Notes: generated by a model not told the origin, from the sequence alone. 40,058 bases of DNA from an uncultured Clostridium sp. (GCA_900543885.1 UQTA01000025.1:1-40058); one strand, 5' to 3'; positions 24,548 to 33,295 are shown, numbered from the stretch's first letter. Program-made: numbers and translations.

Positions 24548-25705
24548 ATGCAGGAGAGAAATGAGCATGTTTTAAAGCTTCCGGTAACGATCATGAGAGG
24601 CGGAACAAGTAAAGGTGTATATATTCTGGAAAAAGATCTTCCAGAAGATCATAGTGAATGGGATAAGATATTACTGCGTTTAATGGGAAGTCCGGATCAG
24701 AAACAGATTGATGGATTAGGCGGTTCACAATCTGTCACAAGTAAAGTAGCGATCATAAAGAAATCAGAACGGGCAGATGCAGATGTAGATTATACCTTTG
24801 CCCAGGTGTCTGTGGATAAACCAGTGGTAAGCTATAAAGGAAATTGCGGAAATATTTCCTCAGGAGTAGGCCCCTTTGCTATTGAAAAAGGTTTGGTAAC
24901 TGCAAGGGAAGGAATGACTACAGTCAGGATCTATAATACAAATACAGATAAAGTCATTGCTGCTGATGTAAAAACAGAAGGGGGCAAGGTTGTATATCAG
25001 GGGGATTTTAAGATCGCAGGCGTGCCGACGGCGGCTTCACCTATAAAGTTAAAATTTATAGATCCGGCTGGAACCCTTAAAATGGGACTTCTTCCAACAG
25101 GAAAAGCGGTAGATGTTTTAGAAGTACCTGAAATAGGATCAATAGAGGTATCTATTATTGATGCGGCTAATCCGCTTGTATTTGTAAAGGCAGAGGATTT
25201 GGGGCTTAGCGGAAAGGAACTTCCAGAGGAACTAAATGCAAATGAGGAAAAGCTGGAACTTTTAGAAACAGTAAGAGGTTTTGCTGCTGTTAAGCTGGGA
25301 CTGATCAGTGACTATAAAAAATCTGCATGGGAAACACCGGGGATCCCTAAAATGACTTTCGTAGCTGAGTCAGATGATTATGTTACTTCCGATGGAAAAA
25401 CAGTTAAAAAAGAGGAAGTGGATCTTCTTTCACGTATGATGTCTATGCAGAAAGCACATCCAAGTTATGCTATGACCGGTGCCATGTGTACAGCTGCAGC
25501 GGCAGTAGTGCCGGGAAGTATAGTGGAACAGGTTTTGAAAGAGGGTGCAGATACACAGTATTTACGTATTGGTCATGCAGGCGGAATCCTTGAATGTGGT
25601 GTGGATTACAGAGAAGAAAGTGGCAAAACATTAGTGATCGAAGACACATTTGGGTTCCGCACAGCAAATCTTTTGCTGGATGGCGTGGCATTAGTCAGAA
25701 TTTAA
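24548..25705 (+). CDS. PrpF-family protein (methylaconitate/oxalomesaconate-type double-bond isomerase)
   Basis: A 385-aa member of the PrpF family (PF04303), cofactor-free isomerases of the diaminopimelate epimerase fold. They shift double bonds or the cis/trans state of aconitate-like tricarboxylates. Diagnostic features are LPVTIMRGGTSKGVYI at the N-terminus, LGGSQSVTSKVAII, and the catalytic NCGNISSGVGPFAIEKGLV block with a conserved Cys. The C-terminus HAGGILECGV is also typical. AAGGAG lies 9 nt before the ATG. Possible substrates in the family include 2-methylaconitate, 4-oxalomesaconate and methylitaconate. No methylcitrate genes are in view, but aconitase lies just upstream, so an aconitate-like substrate is a reasonable guess. 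It is divergent from a LysR gene, and its 3' end overlaps the convergent PHP nuclease gene by 15 nt. Confidence 0.87.
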   Translation: MQERNEHVLKLPVTIMRGGTSKGVYILEKDLPEDHSEWDKILLRLMGSPDQKQIDGLGGSQSVTSKVAIIKKSERADADVDYTFAQVSVDKPVVSYKGNCGNISSGVGPFAIEKGLVTAREGMTTVRIYNTNTDKVIAADVKTEGGKVVYQGDFKIAGVPTAASPIKLKFIDPAGTLKMGLLPTGKAVDVLEVPEIGSIEVSIIDAANPLVFVKAEDLGLSGKELPEELNANEEKLELLETVRGFAAVKLGLISDYKKSAWETPGIPKMTFVAESDDYVTSDGKTVKKEEVDLLSRMMSMQKAHPSYAMTGAMCTAAAAVVPGSIVEQVLKEGADTQYLRIGHAGGILECGVDYREESGKTLVIEDTFGFRTANLLLDGVALVRI

Positions 25706-27016
25706 CTGGTGAAAAGGATGTACCAGCTCCATAGTGCCAAACTGCCCGTCAAAACCGGGATTCCAGTGGACTTTTCCCTGACGCAGGCAGGTAATAGCAT
25801 CTGCAATATTTTCAGATGAAACAGCTGCAATGTCGGAGATTTTTGCTTCTCTTAATAAGAAAAATTCATTTCCAAGTTCGTTTAATAGTGTTTCATAGAT
25901 TCTGGAAACCTTTACGCTGGAAGCTGAGAGGTCTTTGGCAGCGGCAATCAGCTCCGGCAGCGGGGAAATCCTTTCAAAAGGAAGATGGATGGCAGTAATT
26001 GGTTCAGGCTCCTTTGAACCAGGAAAAGCATTGGCCGTCGGCAGGTTTGTGGAAGCTGCCTGTGTACTGAAATCCGGTCCAGACACAGAAAGTTCCGCCA
26101 GATCCTGTACTCTGTGTAGCACCCCGGTAGTCAGCTTCTTACCGCACACCGGACAGATCCCATTTAATTTAACGGCTTCCTCCGGTGTTAAACATACCCC
26201 GCATTTCCTGTGTCCGTCCATAAAATATTTTCCCTCCTGGGGGAAGAATTCCAATGTGCCTGCAAGACCTTTACCAGTCTGGATGGCGTTATATATTTCC
26301 CTGTAGGAAAGTCCTGTAGCCAGCAAGGTAGCTTCCCGTCCCAGTTTTGAGGGAGAGTGGGCATCTGAGTTGGAGATCAGCTGATACCGGCTTAAAGATG
26401 GCACACTCCAGTTCATTGGCGGATCAGAGGAAAGACCGGTCTCTACAGCATGGATATGAGGTGTTAATTCCTCAAAGCATTCTTCCATACTGTCAAATCC
26501 GGAAAATGCCCCGAATACAGAAAAATGGGGAGTCCAGATGTGGGCTGGAATGTACATGGCTTCCGGGTATATAGTGAGAGCCATATCTAACAGGTCATGG
26601 CAGTCCAGTCCTAAAATGGGACGTCCGTCAGAATGGATATTTCCAATTTTTTCTAATTCTCCAGAAAGACGATCTGCAACGTCAAGACCTGGAAGAAGGA
26701 TCAGGCTGTGCACTTTCCGTGTACGGCCGTTTTTTTTATAAATGGTACTGATCTCTCCGCTGACTATAAAACGTGGATCAAAGGAACCGGAAGGAATTTC
26801 GGCAAGCCGCAACCTGGGCTTCAGCTTGTAAAGCCCAGGTTCAGCCGGTTCTAATTTTTCTTTTAATTCTTCCCGCCACAATGGGTGTGTAAAGTCCCCG
26901 GTTCCCAGAATGTGGATACCTTTTTTTCTGGCCCACAGATCCAGGTATTCCGGTGTGAGAAACTTGCTGGTAGCCATGGAGTAACGGGAATGTATGTGAA
27001 AATCTGCAATGTACAT
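25691..27016 (-). CDS. PHP-domain protein, endonuclease Q-like
   Basis: A 441-aa protein from the ATG at 27016, chosen for the GGAGG RBS just before it and because MYIADFHIHSRYS is the start of the PHP domain; a longer frame upstream is not needed. PHP metal motifs are HIHS (His7, His9), GTGDFTHP, and SNSDAHSPSKLGRE. A Cys4 zinc site follows at CGVC...CPVCG, after residue 290. PHP plus Cys-cluster of this length is the endonuclease Q layout; EndoQ nicks DNA 5' of uracil, hypoxanthine, xanthine or AP sites. Before EndoQ was characterised such proteins were called conserved hypothetical PHP proteins. The long Ser/Ala-rich insert after residue 330 varies in the family. Activity in this organism is inferred. 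Confidence 0.8.
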   Translation of the reverse strand: MYIADFHIHSRYSMATSKFLTPEYLDLWARKKGIHILGTGDFTHPLWREELKEKLEPAEPGLYKLKPRLRLAEIPSGSFDPRFIVSGEISTIYKKNGRTRKVHSLILLPGLDVADRLSGELEKIGNIHSDGRPILGLDCHDLLDMALTIYPEAMYIPAHIWTPHFSVFGAFSGFDSMEECFEELTPHIHAVETGLSSDPPMNWSVPSLSRYQLISNSDAHSPSKLGREATLLATGLSYREIYNAIQTGKGLAGTLEFFPQEGKYFMDGHRKCGVCLTPEEAVKLNGICPVCGKKLTTGVLHRVQDLAELSVSGPDFSTQAASTNLPTANAFPGSKEPEPITAIHLPFERISPLPELIAAAKDLSASSVKVSRIYETLLNELGNEFFLLREAKISDIAAVSSENIADAITCLRQGKVHWNPGFDGQFGTMELVHPFHQLNSD

Positions 27017-27134
27017 GATAAAAATCCTCCTGTTTTTCTTTTGGACCAATACATTATACCATTGCCTTTCAAAGTGGAATAGGTTAAAATGATTTTCGAA
27101 AGTATTATGGTGTATTTTACAGGAGGATGAGAGC

Positions 27135-27482
27135 ATGACACTTTATAATAAAAAGGGAAAAGCGGTTGCCTATATGGAAAACGATGTGATCTGGACTTTT
27201 GACGGAAGAGCTGTGGCTTATCTGTTCCAGGAGGCAGTATACAATTTTCCGGGAAAACAATTAGGCTGGTTTGAAAAGGGCTGGCTTCGTGATATGGCTG
27301 GTTATTGCGTTTTATTCACCCCTCAGGCATTTGCCGGTCCTGCAAGACCATCTATGGAAACAACTCCTGCAAAGTATGCAAAAAAGGCCCTTCCATCTAA
27401 GGGTTCAAGGGAAATGAGAAAGGCGAAAATGGCTTACCAGGCTCATTGGAGCGAAAAAGAGGGTATTGACACTGATTTGTAA
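27135..27482 (+). CDS. 4-fold beta flower domain protein
   Basis: A 115-aa small protein. The repeated short pattern LYNKKGKAVAYMENDVIWTF, DGRAVAYLF, EAVYNFPGKQLGWFEKGWLRD matches what is called the 4-fold beta flower domain: a compact fold of short repeated beta hairpins with the turn 'xx-Gly-Lys/Arg-x-V/L-G/A'. The last 40 residues are basic and probably disordered. AGGAGG is 9 nt before the ATG. No function is established for the family. It is divergent from the EndoQ-like gene, and its final codons contain the -35 of the leuS promoter, so the two genes abut very tightly. Confidence 0.75.
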   Translation: MTLYNKKGKAVAYMENDVIWTFDGRAVAYLFQEAVYNFPGKQLGWFEKGWLRDMAGYCVLFTPQAFAGPARPSMETTPAKYAKKALPSKGSREMRKAKMAYQAHWSEKEGIDTDL

Positions 27483-27494
27483 ATATGCTAAATT
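27466..27494 (+). promoter_or_regulatory. Promoter of the leuS T-box transcript
   Basis: TTGACA (27466-27471) and TAAATT (27489-27494) are separated by 17 nt. The -35 lies inside the last codons of the beta flower gene. Confidence 0.85.
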
Positions 27495-27500
27495 ATGGTT

Positions 27501-27800
27501 TAGTGCAAATGCATTGATATGGAAGTAGTAAACACTTTTTAAGCCCCACAGAGAGCCGGGAAAAGATGAGAACCGGTGACTGGGAAGCGTTGAACTGATC
27601 CATGAGCAGCTTTTCCGAACAGTATGGAAAAACATGAAACTTCAGAAAATTCTTTTTTCATGTATTTTATTATCCAGTAAGAAAAGACGGAGACCTTACC
27701 GTTATAAGAGGAATTGAGTGCATGCAATTCGCATGAATCAGAGTGGTACCGCGTGGAAATGATATCTGCGTCTCTTGGAAACAGGAGACGCAGTTTTTTT
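27501..27800 (+). promoter_or_regulatory. T-box riboswitch, leucine specifier (CUG), controls leuS
   Basis: A 300-nt leader between promoter and leuS. Landmarks: AGAGAGCCGGG in the distal part of stem I (27550-27560), the specifier loop GAA-CTG-AT with CTG at 27595-27597, and the T-box AGAGTGGTACCGCG at 27740-27753. A terminator at 27766-27800 competes with the antiterminator. Uncharged tRNA-Leu would allow readthrough into leuS. The matching GAA-NNN-A layout in the trp T-box at 4967-4969 supports both codon calls. Confidence 0.95.
27766..27800 (+). terminator. T-box regulatory terminator of leuS
   Basis: CTGCGTCTC and GAGACGCAG form a perfect 9-bp stem followed by seven T, 12 nt after the T-box motif. 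Confidence 0.92.
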
Positions 27801-27844
27801 ATTTTATTGCGTCACCCACGGTAATATTTACGGAGGAATGAATT

Positions 27845-30259
27845 ATGGCATCACAGTATAATCACTCCGCCATTGAGAAAAAATGGCGTGAGAACTGGGA
27901 AAAGAACCCCATCAATGTAAATGATGGAAAGAAAGAGAAATATTACTGCCTGGATATGTTCCCATATCCGTCAGGAAATGGTCTTCATGTAGGACATTGG
28001 AGAGGCTATGTTATCTCTGATGTATGGAGCAGATATCAGCTGTTGAAGGGTAAATATGTGATCCATCCGATGGGCTGGGACGCATTTGGTCTGCCTGCAG
28101 AGAATTACGCTATTAAGATGGGCGTACATCCTGCAAAATCTACAGCAGCAAATATTGCAAACATCAAGCGTCAGATCAAGCAGATCGCGGCTATCTATGA
28201 CTGGGATATGGAAGTAAATACTACTGATCCTGAATTTTACAAGTGGACTCAGTGGATCTTTGTTCAGATGTTTAAGAAGGGTCTTGCATATGAGAAGGAA
28301 TTCCCCATCAACTGGTGTCCTTCCTGTAAGACAGGTCTTGCGAACGAGGAAGTTGTAAACGGTTGCTGTGAGCGCTGCGGAACTCCTGTTACAAAGAAGA
28401 ACCTGCGCCAGTGGATGTTAAAGATCACTGCATATGCAGAGAGATTGTTAAATGACCTGGATAAGCTTGACTGGCCTGAAAAGGTTAAGAAGATGCAGAC
28501 TGACTGGATCGGAAAATCCTACGGTGCAGAGGTTGAGTTCCCAATCGACGGCAGAGACGAAAAGATCACTGTTTATACCACAAGACCTGATACTCTTTAT
28601 GGTGCGACTTTCATGGTACTGGCTCCAGAGCACAAGCTGGCTAAGAGCCTTGCTACAGATGAGACCAGAGAAGAAGTTGAAAAATACATTTTCGATGCTT
28701 CCATGCGTTCCAATGTAGACCGTATGCAGGCAAAGGAAAAGACAGGCGTATTTACCGGAAGCTATGCGATCAACCCGTTAAACGGTGCAAAAACACCGAT
28801 CTGGCTGTCTGATTATGTATTAGCTGATTACGGTACCGGTGCTATCATGTGCGTACCTGCCCATGATGACAGAGACTTTGAATTTGCTAAGAAATTTAAT
28901 CTTCCAATCATTCAGGTTATTGCCAAGGATGGTAAGGAAATCGAAAATATGACAGAAGCATATACAGAAGCAAGCGGAACCATGATCAACTCCGGTGACT
29001 GGAATGGCATGGAATCTTCTGTATTAAAGAAGGAAGCTCCACACATTATTGAAGAAAAAGGCTTTGGACGCAAGACTGTTAATTACAAGCTGCGTGACTG
29101 GGTATTCTCCCGTCAGCGTTACTGGGGTGAGCCGATCCCGATCATCCACTGCCCGAAGTGCGGCTGTGTACCGGTACCGGAAGATCAGCTTCCATTAAAG
29201 CTGCCTGAGGTAGAAAGCTATCAGCCTACAGGAACCGGCGAATCACCACTGGCTGCTATTGACGAGTGGGTAAATACCACCTGTCCAGTCTGCGGTGCTC
29301 CTTCTAAGAGAGAGACCAACACTATGCCTCAGTGGGCTGGTTCTTCCTGGTACTTCCTGCGTTATGTGGACAGCCACAATAGCGAAGCTCTGGTTTCCAG
29401 AGAGAAAGCTGACAAATATCTGCCGGTTGATATGTATATAGGCGGTGTAGAGCATGCAGTTCTTCACTTACTGTATTCCCGTTTCTATACCAAGTTCCTG
29501 TGCGATATTGGTGTAATTGACTTTGATGAGCCGTTTAAGAAGCTGTTTAATCAGGGTATGATCACTGGTAAGAATGGCATTAAGATGAGTAAGTCCAAGG
29601 GCAACGTTGTTTCTCCTGATGATCTGGTAAGAGATTATGGCTGCGATTCCTTAAGACTTTACGAACTGTTCGTAGGACCGCCAGAGCAGGATGCAGAGTG
29701 GGATGACAGAGGTATTGAAGGCGTATCCCGTTTCCTGAACCGTTTCTGGAATCTGGTTATGGACAGCAAGGATAAAGATGTGAAAGAAACCAAGGAAATG
29801 ATCAAGCTGCGTCATAAACTGGTTTACGACATCGAACAGAGATTTAACCAGTTCAGCTTAAATACCGTTATTTCCGGTTTCATGGAATACAACAATAAGT
29901 TAATGGATCTGGCTAAGAAGGAAGGCGGAATCGATAAGGAAACCTTAAAGACTTTCGTTATCCTGTTAGCTCCATTTGCACCTCATATCGGTGAAGAACT
30001 GTGGAGCCAGTTAGGACAAACAGGCAGTGTGTTCCATTCCCAGTGGCCAGAGTGCGATACTGAGGCTATGAAGGATGATGAAGTAGAAGTAGCTGTTCAG
30101 GTAAATGGCAAGACCCGTGCTGTTATCAGCGTACCGGCTGATATCTCCAAGGAAGATGCCATTGCTCAGGGTAAGGAAGCAGTAAAGGATAAGATGAGCG
30201 GAAATGTAGTAAAAGAAATCTATGTTCCGGGAAAAATCATTAACATTGTTTGCAAATAA
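27845..30259 (+). CDS. leuS: Leucine--tRNA ligase
   Basis: Class I aminoacyl-tRNA synthetase that charges tRNA-Leu. It is 804 aa, the normal bacterial length. The HIGH-type motif is PYPSGNGLHVGHW (HVGH at 48-51) and the KMSKS motif is at 580-584 (KMSKSKGNVVSP). Between them lie a zinc module (CPSCKTG...CCERCG near 160-180), the CP1 editing domain (TTRPDTLYGATFMVLAPEH and the GTGAIMCVPAHDDRDFEFA block) and a second Cys cluster (CPKCG...CPVCG). The anticodon-binding and C-terminal domains follow. GGAGG lies before the ATG. Expression is governed by its own leucine T-box. Confidence 0.98.
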   Translation: MASQYNHSAIEKKWRENWEKNPINVNDGKKEKYYCLDMFPYPSGNGLHVGHWRGYVISDVWSRYQLLKGKYVIHPMGWDAFGLPAENYAIKMGVHPAKSTAANIANIKRQIKQIAAIYDWDMEVNTTDPEFYKWTQWIFVQMFKKGLAYEKEFPINWCPSCKTGLANEEVVNGCCERCGTPVTKKNLRQWMLKITAYAERLLNDLDKLDWPEKVKKMQTDWIGKSYGAEVEFPIDGRDEKITVYTTRPDTLYGATFMVLAPEHKLAKSLATDETREEVEKYIFDASMRSNVDRMQAKEKTGVFTGSYAINPLNGAKTPIWLSDYVLADYGTGAIMCVPAHDDRDFEFAKKFNLPIIQVIAKDGKEIENMTEAYTEASGTMINSGDWNGMESSVLKKEAPHIIEEKGFGRKTVNYKLRDWVFSRQRYWGEPIPIIHCPKCGCVPVPEDQLPLKLPEVESYQPTGTGESPLAAIDEWVNTTCPVCGAPSKRETNTMPQWAGSSWYFLRYVDSHNSEALVSREKADKYLPVDMYIGGVEHAVLHLLYSRFYTKFLCDIGVIDFDEPFKKLFNQGMITGKNGIKMSKSKGNVVSPDDLVRDYGCDSLRLYELFVGPPEQDAEWDDRGIEGVSRFLNRFWNLVMDSKDKDVKETKEMIKLRHKLVYDIEQRFNQFSLNTVISGFMEYNNKLMDLAKKEGGIDKETLKTFVILLAPFAPHIGEELWSQLGQTGSVFHSQWPECDTEAMKDDEVEVAVQVNGKTRAVISVPADISKEDAIAQGKEAVKDKMSGNVVKEIYVPGKIINIVCK

Positions 30260-30310
30260 TTATAATTCATGAATTATTTGAAGAATGGAATAGTTTAAAT
30301 TGCAGATATA

Positions 30311-30343
30311 AAAAGGGCATCGGTGCATAACCGGTGCCTTTTC
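30311..30343 (+). terminator. Rho-independent terminator after leuS
   Basis: AAAAGGGCATCGGT and ACCGGTGCCTTTT pair with small bulges around the loop GCATA, with a short T run after. The rest of the 30260-30474 gap holds no gene. Confidence 0.8.
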
Positions 30344-30474
30344 TGTATGATGATGTCCAGGAGGCATGGTTTTTTGCTGTTTTTTATTTTTGATCAGGTA
30401 AGAAAAATGTAAGAGAAAGGAAGGCGCAGATGTGGTAAGATAAAGGATAGAAATAGAGAGGAGTGTATATACAT

Positions 30475-31257
30475 TTGAAGATACAGAAGAAAAAATGGAT
30501 GATATTTGCAGCAGCATTAATTGTTACAGGAGTATTAAGCATGACTTCCTTTGCAGCAGGAAGAGCAGACTTAAATGCAAAGACAGGAGGACCAGGTGAA
30601 GCTTCCGTTTCAGATTCAAGAGTTTCAACTGGAGAAAAGCCAGGGGAAATTCAGCAGGATCAGCATATAGTGCCTGTTAGCCAGATCCTCACAGTAGCAG
30701 GAACCGGTGCCTGCAACGCAGACATTTCCTATTATAAGAAGGAAAATGGAAACTGGGAGTTAAAGTGGACGGAAAAAGGCTATGTAGGAAGAAATGGTAT
30801 TACAGACAATAAAAAAGAAGGGGATGGAGCGACCCCTTCCGGTGTATACTCTTTTGACCTGGCTTTTGGCCTTTTAGATGATCCGGGAAGCATACTTCCT
30901 TATCATAAGATCGCAGAAGGCGATTTCTGGGTAGACGATCCCGCCAGTCCTCATTATAACCAGCTGGTAAATGGCAAGGCAACAGAAAAAGACTGGAATT
31001 CCGGTGAGAACCTGATCAAAGCAACACCTTATTATAATTATGCATTGAATCTGGATTATAATAAAGAAAGAACACCAGGCGCAGGCTCAGCTATTTTCCT
31101 TCACTGCTTTATGGCAACCTCGTATAAAGGTTCTTCCGGCTGCATCTGCCTGCCAGAAGAGAGGATGAAGGAACTGATCGGTTCTGTAGATGCAGGTACC
31201 CGGATCGTGATCGCGCAGGATGTGCAGCATTTGAATTTAAAAGATATTATGAAGTAA
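30475..31257 (+). CDS. YkuD-family L,D-transpeptidase, secreted
   Basis: A predicted L,D-transpeptidase that crosslinks peptidoglycan stems (3-3 links) or tethers proteins. The likely start is TTG at 30475: it gives a classic signal peptide (KIQKKKW, hydrophobic core, cut near SFA-AG), with GAGAGGAG 11 nt upstream. A GTG at 30463 overlaps that RBS and is rejected. The mature protein has a disordered Ser/Gly/Glu spacer to about residue 65. The YkuD domain runs from about 75 to 255 with the catalytic block HCFMATSYKGSSGCICLPEE; the Cys in SSGC is the nucleophile and the His at its head the second catalytic residue. The last position of the usual SxGCxR motif is Leu-Pro rather than Arg. It is a single gene bounded by terminators. 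At 260 aa it fits short clostridial members. Confidence 0.85.
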   Translation: MKIQKKKWMIFAAALIVTGVLSMTSFAAGRADLNAKTGGPGEASVSDSRVSTGEKPGEIQQDQHIVPVSQILTVAGTGACNADISYYKKENGNWELKWTEKGYVGRNGITDNKKEGDGATPSGVYSFDLAFGLLDDPGSILPYHKIAEGDFWVDDPASPHYNQLVNGKATEKDWNSGENLIKATPYYNYALNLDYNKERTPGAGSAIFLHCFMATSYKGSSGCICLPEERMKELIGSVDAGTRIVIAQDVQHLNLKDIMK

Positions 31258-31258
31258 T

Positions 31259-31289
31259 AAAAAAGGGCACCGTTATTGGCGCCCTTTTA
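31259..31289. terminator. Bidirectional rho-independent terminator
   Basis: AAAAGGGCACC and GGCGCCCTTTT form an 11-bp stem (one A-C mismatch) around GTTATT, with A/T tracts on both sides. It lies between the convergent L,D-transpeptidase and symporter genes. Confidence 0.85.
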
Positions 31290-31335
31290 ATATTATGATG
31301 ATGGGGTCAAAAGGTATGTTTCTCTCTTTGATCAC

Positions 31336-32706
31336 TTAGTTATCAGATTTCCCAGAACTGTATTTCTTACAGATAGAAGCCACTACACCACTTAAGGCTA
31401 AAAGTGCCAGTGCGTTAGGGATGACCATGAGACCATTAAAGAAGTCGGCTAAAGTCCAAACCAGATCTACTTTCAGCATAGAGCCAACGACGATAAATAC
31501 AGCGACCAGCACAGAATAAGGAATCATTCCTTTTTTGCCGAATAAATGTTTTACGTTAATAGATCCGAAAAAGTGCCAGCCAAGGATTGTAGAAAAAGCG
31601 AAGAACAGCAGGCATACAGCGATGAAAATATCACCGAAGGAACCAAAAACAGTGGAAAATGCATACTGGGTCAGCATGATGCCATCCTTGCCGCTGCTTA
31701 AAGAATCAGTAGTAAGGATACTGAAAACAGTCAGATTCAATACGATAAAGGTATCAATGAAAACGCTGATCATGGCAGCAAGTCCCTGGCAGTGAGGATT
31801 TTTCACAACGGCTCTGGCATGGGCGTGAGGTGTGGATCCCATACCTGCTTCATTGGAGAAAAGACCCCTGGCAACACCATAGCGGATGGCTTCTTTTACA
31901 GTAACACCGGCAGCGCCGCCTAAAACAGCAGATGGATTGAATGCCCCTAAAAAGATCTGTGCAACAGCAGACGGAAGGCGGGTGATATTACAGAGGATAA
32001 CGATCAGACTTCCTGCAATATACACAAGTGCCATAAAGGGAACCAGTTTTTCTACAACTGCAGCCAGACGGTTGGTACCGCCAATAAATACGAACAGGGA
32101 AACAACAGCCAGAAAAAGACCGACTGTAAAAGGAGGAATAGAGATATTCCGTGAGGTAAATACCTGGCTGAACGCAGTACTGATAGAGTTGGACTGGACC
32201 ATATTGCCCATAAATCCAAGTGCCAGGATTAAAAAGATTGCAAATACAACGCCAAGGATCTTGCCGAAAAGACCCTTAAATGCAGCATGGATATAATAAA
32301 CAGGACCACCGGTCACTTCCCCATGCTTTACGGTTTTATAATTCTGTGCAAGAGTAGCTTCTGCGTAAATGGTTGCCATGCCAAAAAAAGCGGACATCCA
32401 CATCCAGAAGATAGCGCCCGGGCCGCCGCCGATAAGGGCAGTAGCAGCACCTGTCAGATTTCCGGTACCTACCTGGGCCGCAATTGCAGTTGCAACAGAC
32501 TGAAAGGAGGTCATTTCTCCTTCTTTTTTCTCATGCTTTTTTCCGATGCCGCCAAAGACCTGCTTTAAGCCCTGTGTAAATTCACGGATCTGAACAAATT
32601 TCAGGCGAAATGTGTAATAGACACCAGTTCCGCAAAGCAGAAGGATCAGGATTACATTCCATAAAAAGGTGTTGGCAGAATTGACCATTTTCACAAACAT
32701 GTCCAT
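31336..32706 (-). CDS. Alanine/glycine:cation symporter (AGCS family)
   Basis: A 456-aa Na+-coupled amino acid carrier of the AGCS family, with about ten to eleven hydrophobic helices. Family blocks seen: SVATAIAAQVGTGNLTGAATA near residue 70 (substrate and Na+ site), GGPGAIFWMWMSAFFGMATIYAEATLAQNYK after it, and RGLFSNEAGMGSTPHAHA near 285. In Firmicutes, AGCS genes behind a glycine riboswitch are taken to carry glycine, and this one has such a riboswitch in its leader. AAAGGGAG lies about 12 nt before the ATG at 32706. It is a single gene, ended by the shared terminator at 31259. Substrate preference is from the riboswitch, transport mode from the family. Confidence 0.92.
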   Translation of the reverse strand: MDMFVKMVNSANTFLWNVILILLLCGTGVYYTFRLKFVQIREFTQGLKQVFGGIGKKHEKKEGEMTSFQSVATAIAAQVGTGNLTGAATALIGGGPGAIFWMWMSAFFGMATIYAEATLAQNYKTVKHGEVTGGPVYYIHAAFKGLFGKILGVVFAIFLILALGFMGNMVQSNSISTAFSQVFTSRNISIPPFTVGLFLAVVSLFVFIGGTNRLAAVVEKLVPFMALVYIAGSLIVILCNITRLPSAVAQIFLGAFNPSAVLGGAAGVTVKEAIRYGVARGLFSNEAGMGSTPHAHARAVVKNPHCQGLAAMISVFIDTFIVLNLTVFSILTTDSLSSGKDGIMLTQYAFSTVFGSFGDIFIAVCLLFFAFSTILGWHFFGSINVKHLFGKKGMIPYSVLVAVFIVVGSMLKVDLVWTLADFFNGLMVIPNALALLALSGVVASICKKYSSGKSDN

Positions 32707-32757
32707 AATAGATTAGTCTCCCTTTTGTATGTTCTACGTCTGTGGATCGTCTGATTC

Positions 32758-32860
32758 CGCCCTGTCCTTTTGCCTGAGAGATTGGCAGGAATATTCTGCA
32801 TGTATTCCTGCTGTACACCTTCGGCGCTCATTTCAGATTCTGAAAGAGACTCTCCAGAGT
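32758..32860 (-). promoter_or_regulatory. Glycine riboswitch (single aptamer visible)
   Basis: On the minus strand the aptamer shows CTCTGGAGAG (32859-32850), the invariant GCGCCGAAGG (32827-32818) and CTCTCAGGCAAAAGGACAG (32780-32762), all hallmarks of the glycine (gcvT) riboswitch. Only one full aptamer is seen. A small hairpin CGGC-ATAA-GCCG just upstream, near 32880, may be the ghost partner known from singleton glycine riboswitches. No intrinsic terminator lies between aptamer and start codon, so control is probably at translation. It governs the AGCS symporter gene. Confidence 0.95.
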
Positions 32861-32893
32861 AGTATATCGTCACGGCTTATGCCGCATGGGGAG

Positions 32894-32922
32894 AATATAG
32901 CACATATAAAATGAAAATGCAA
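32894..32922 (-). promoter_or_regulatory. Promoter of the glycine riboswitch/symporter transcript
   Basis: On the minus strand TTGCAT (32922-32917) and TATATT (32899-32894) are separated by 17 nt, about 35 nt before the aptamer. Confidence 0.75.
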
Positions 32923-32968
32923 TAATGAAAAAAGTACAAAAAAAGGTACAAAAGGCTGGAAAAATGAT

Positions 32969-33256
32969 TTATTTATAAATTCCGCCTGCAATCTTTCCGG
33001 CTGCTAACTTTAAAAACTGAAGTTTTTTCCGGTCTTTTTCCGGCATGTGGCAACTTAAGATATCCACAAGAAGGGCAGTTTCTGAATCTGTAAAATGCAG
33101 TCCTTTTGTATTGGCTTCCTGACATACCTGAAGGAAGCTGTTCATGAAATGGGACTGGTCTGTGTGAGCTGTTTTTTCAGCAAGTTCTGTTAATAGCTTT
33201 ATTTTTTCCGGATCCATGGTCTGAAGACGGGGATCCTGTTTCCAGTTATGATCCAT
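32969..33256 (-). CDS. Hypothetical protein, all-helical, 95 aa
   Basis: Not recognised. The 95-aa sequence is polar and predicted largely helical (PEKIKLLTELAEKTAHTDQS, SHFMNSFLQVCQEANTKG, LVDILSCHMPEKDRKKLQFL). It has no signal peptide, membrane segment or metal motif. A clean RBS (AAAGGAG, then about 6 nt) precedes the ATG at 33256. It lies 39 nt after another small helical protein on the same strand, and the two likely form a two-gene operon. The repeated patterns of leucines and KLL...L residues suggest a protein-protein contact surface. No function is proposed. Confidence 0.7.
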   Translation of the reverse strand: MDHNWKQDPRLQTMDPEKIKLLTELAEKTAHTDQSHFMNSFLQVCQEANTKGLHFTDSETALLVDILSCHMPEKDRKKLQFLKLAAGKIAGGIYK

Positions 33257-33295
33257 AAAAACTCCTTTCTGACAAAAAACAGGGAAAAATGAATA

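Noticed and set aside
27016..27136. Upstream extension of the EndoQ-like frame
   Set aside because: The PHP domain begins at the ATG at 27016, which has its own GGAGG; the extension crosses the divergent gene's promoter region.
30463..30474. GTG start for the L,D-transpeptidase
   Set aside because: It overlaps the RBS; TTG at 30475 gives a proper signal peptide.
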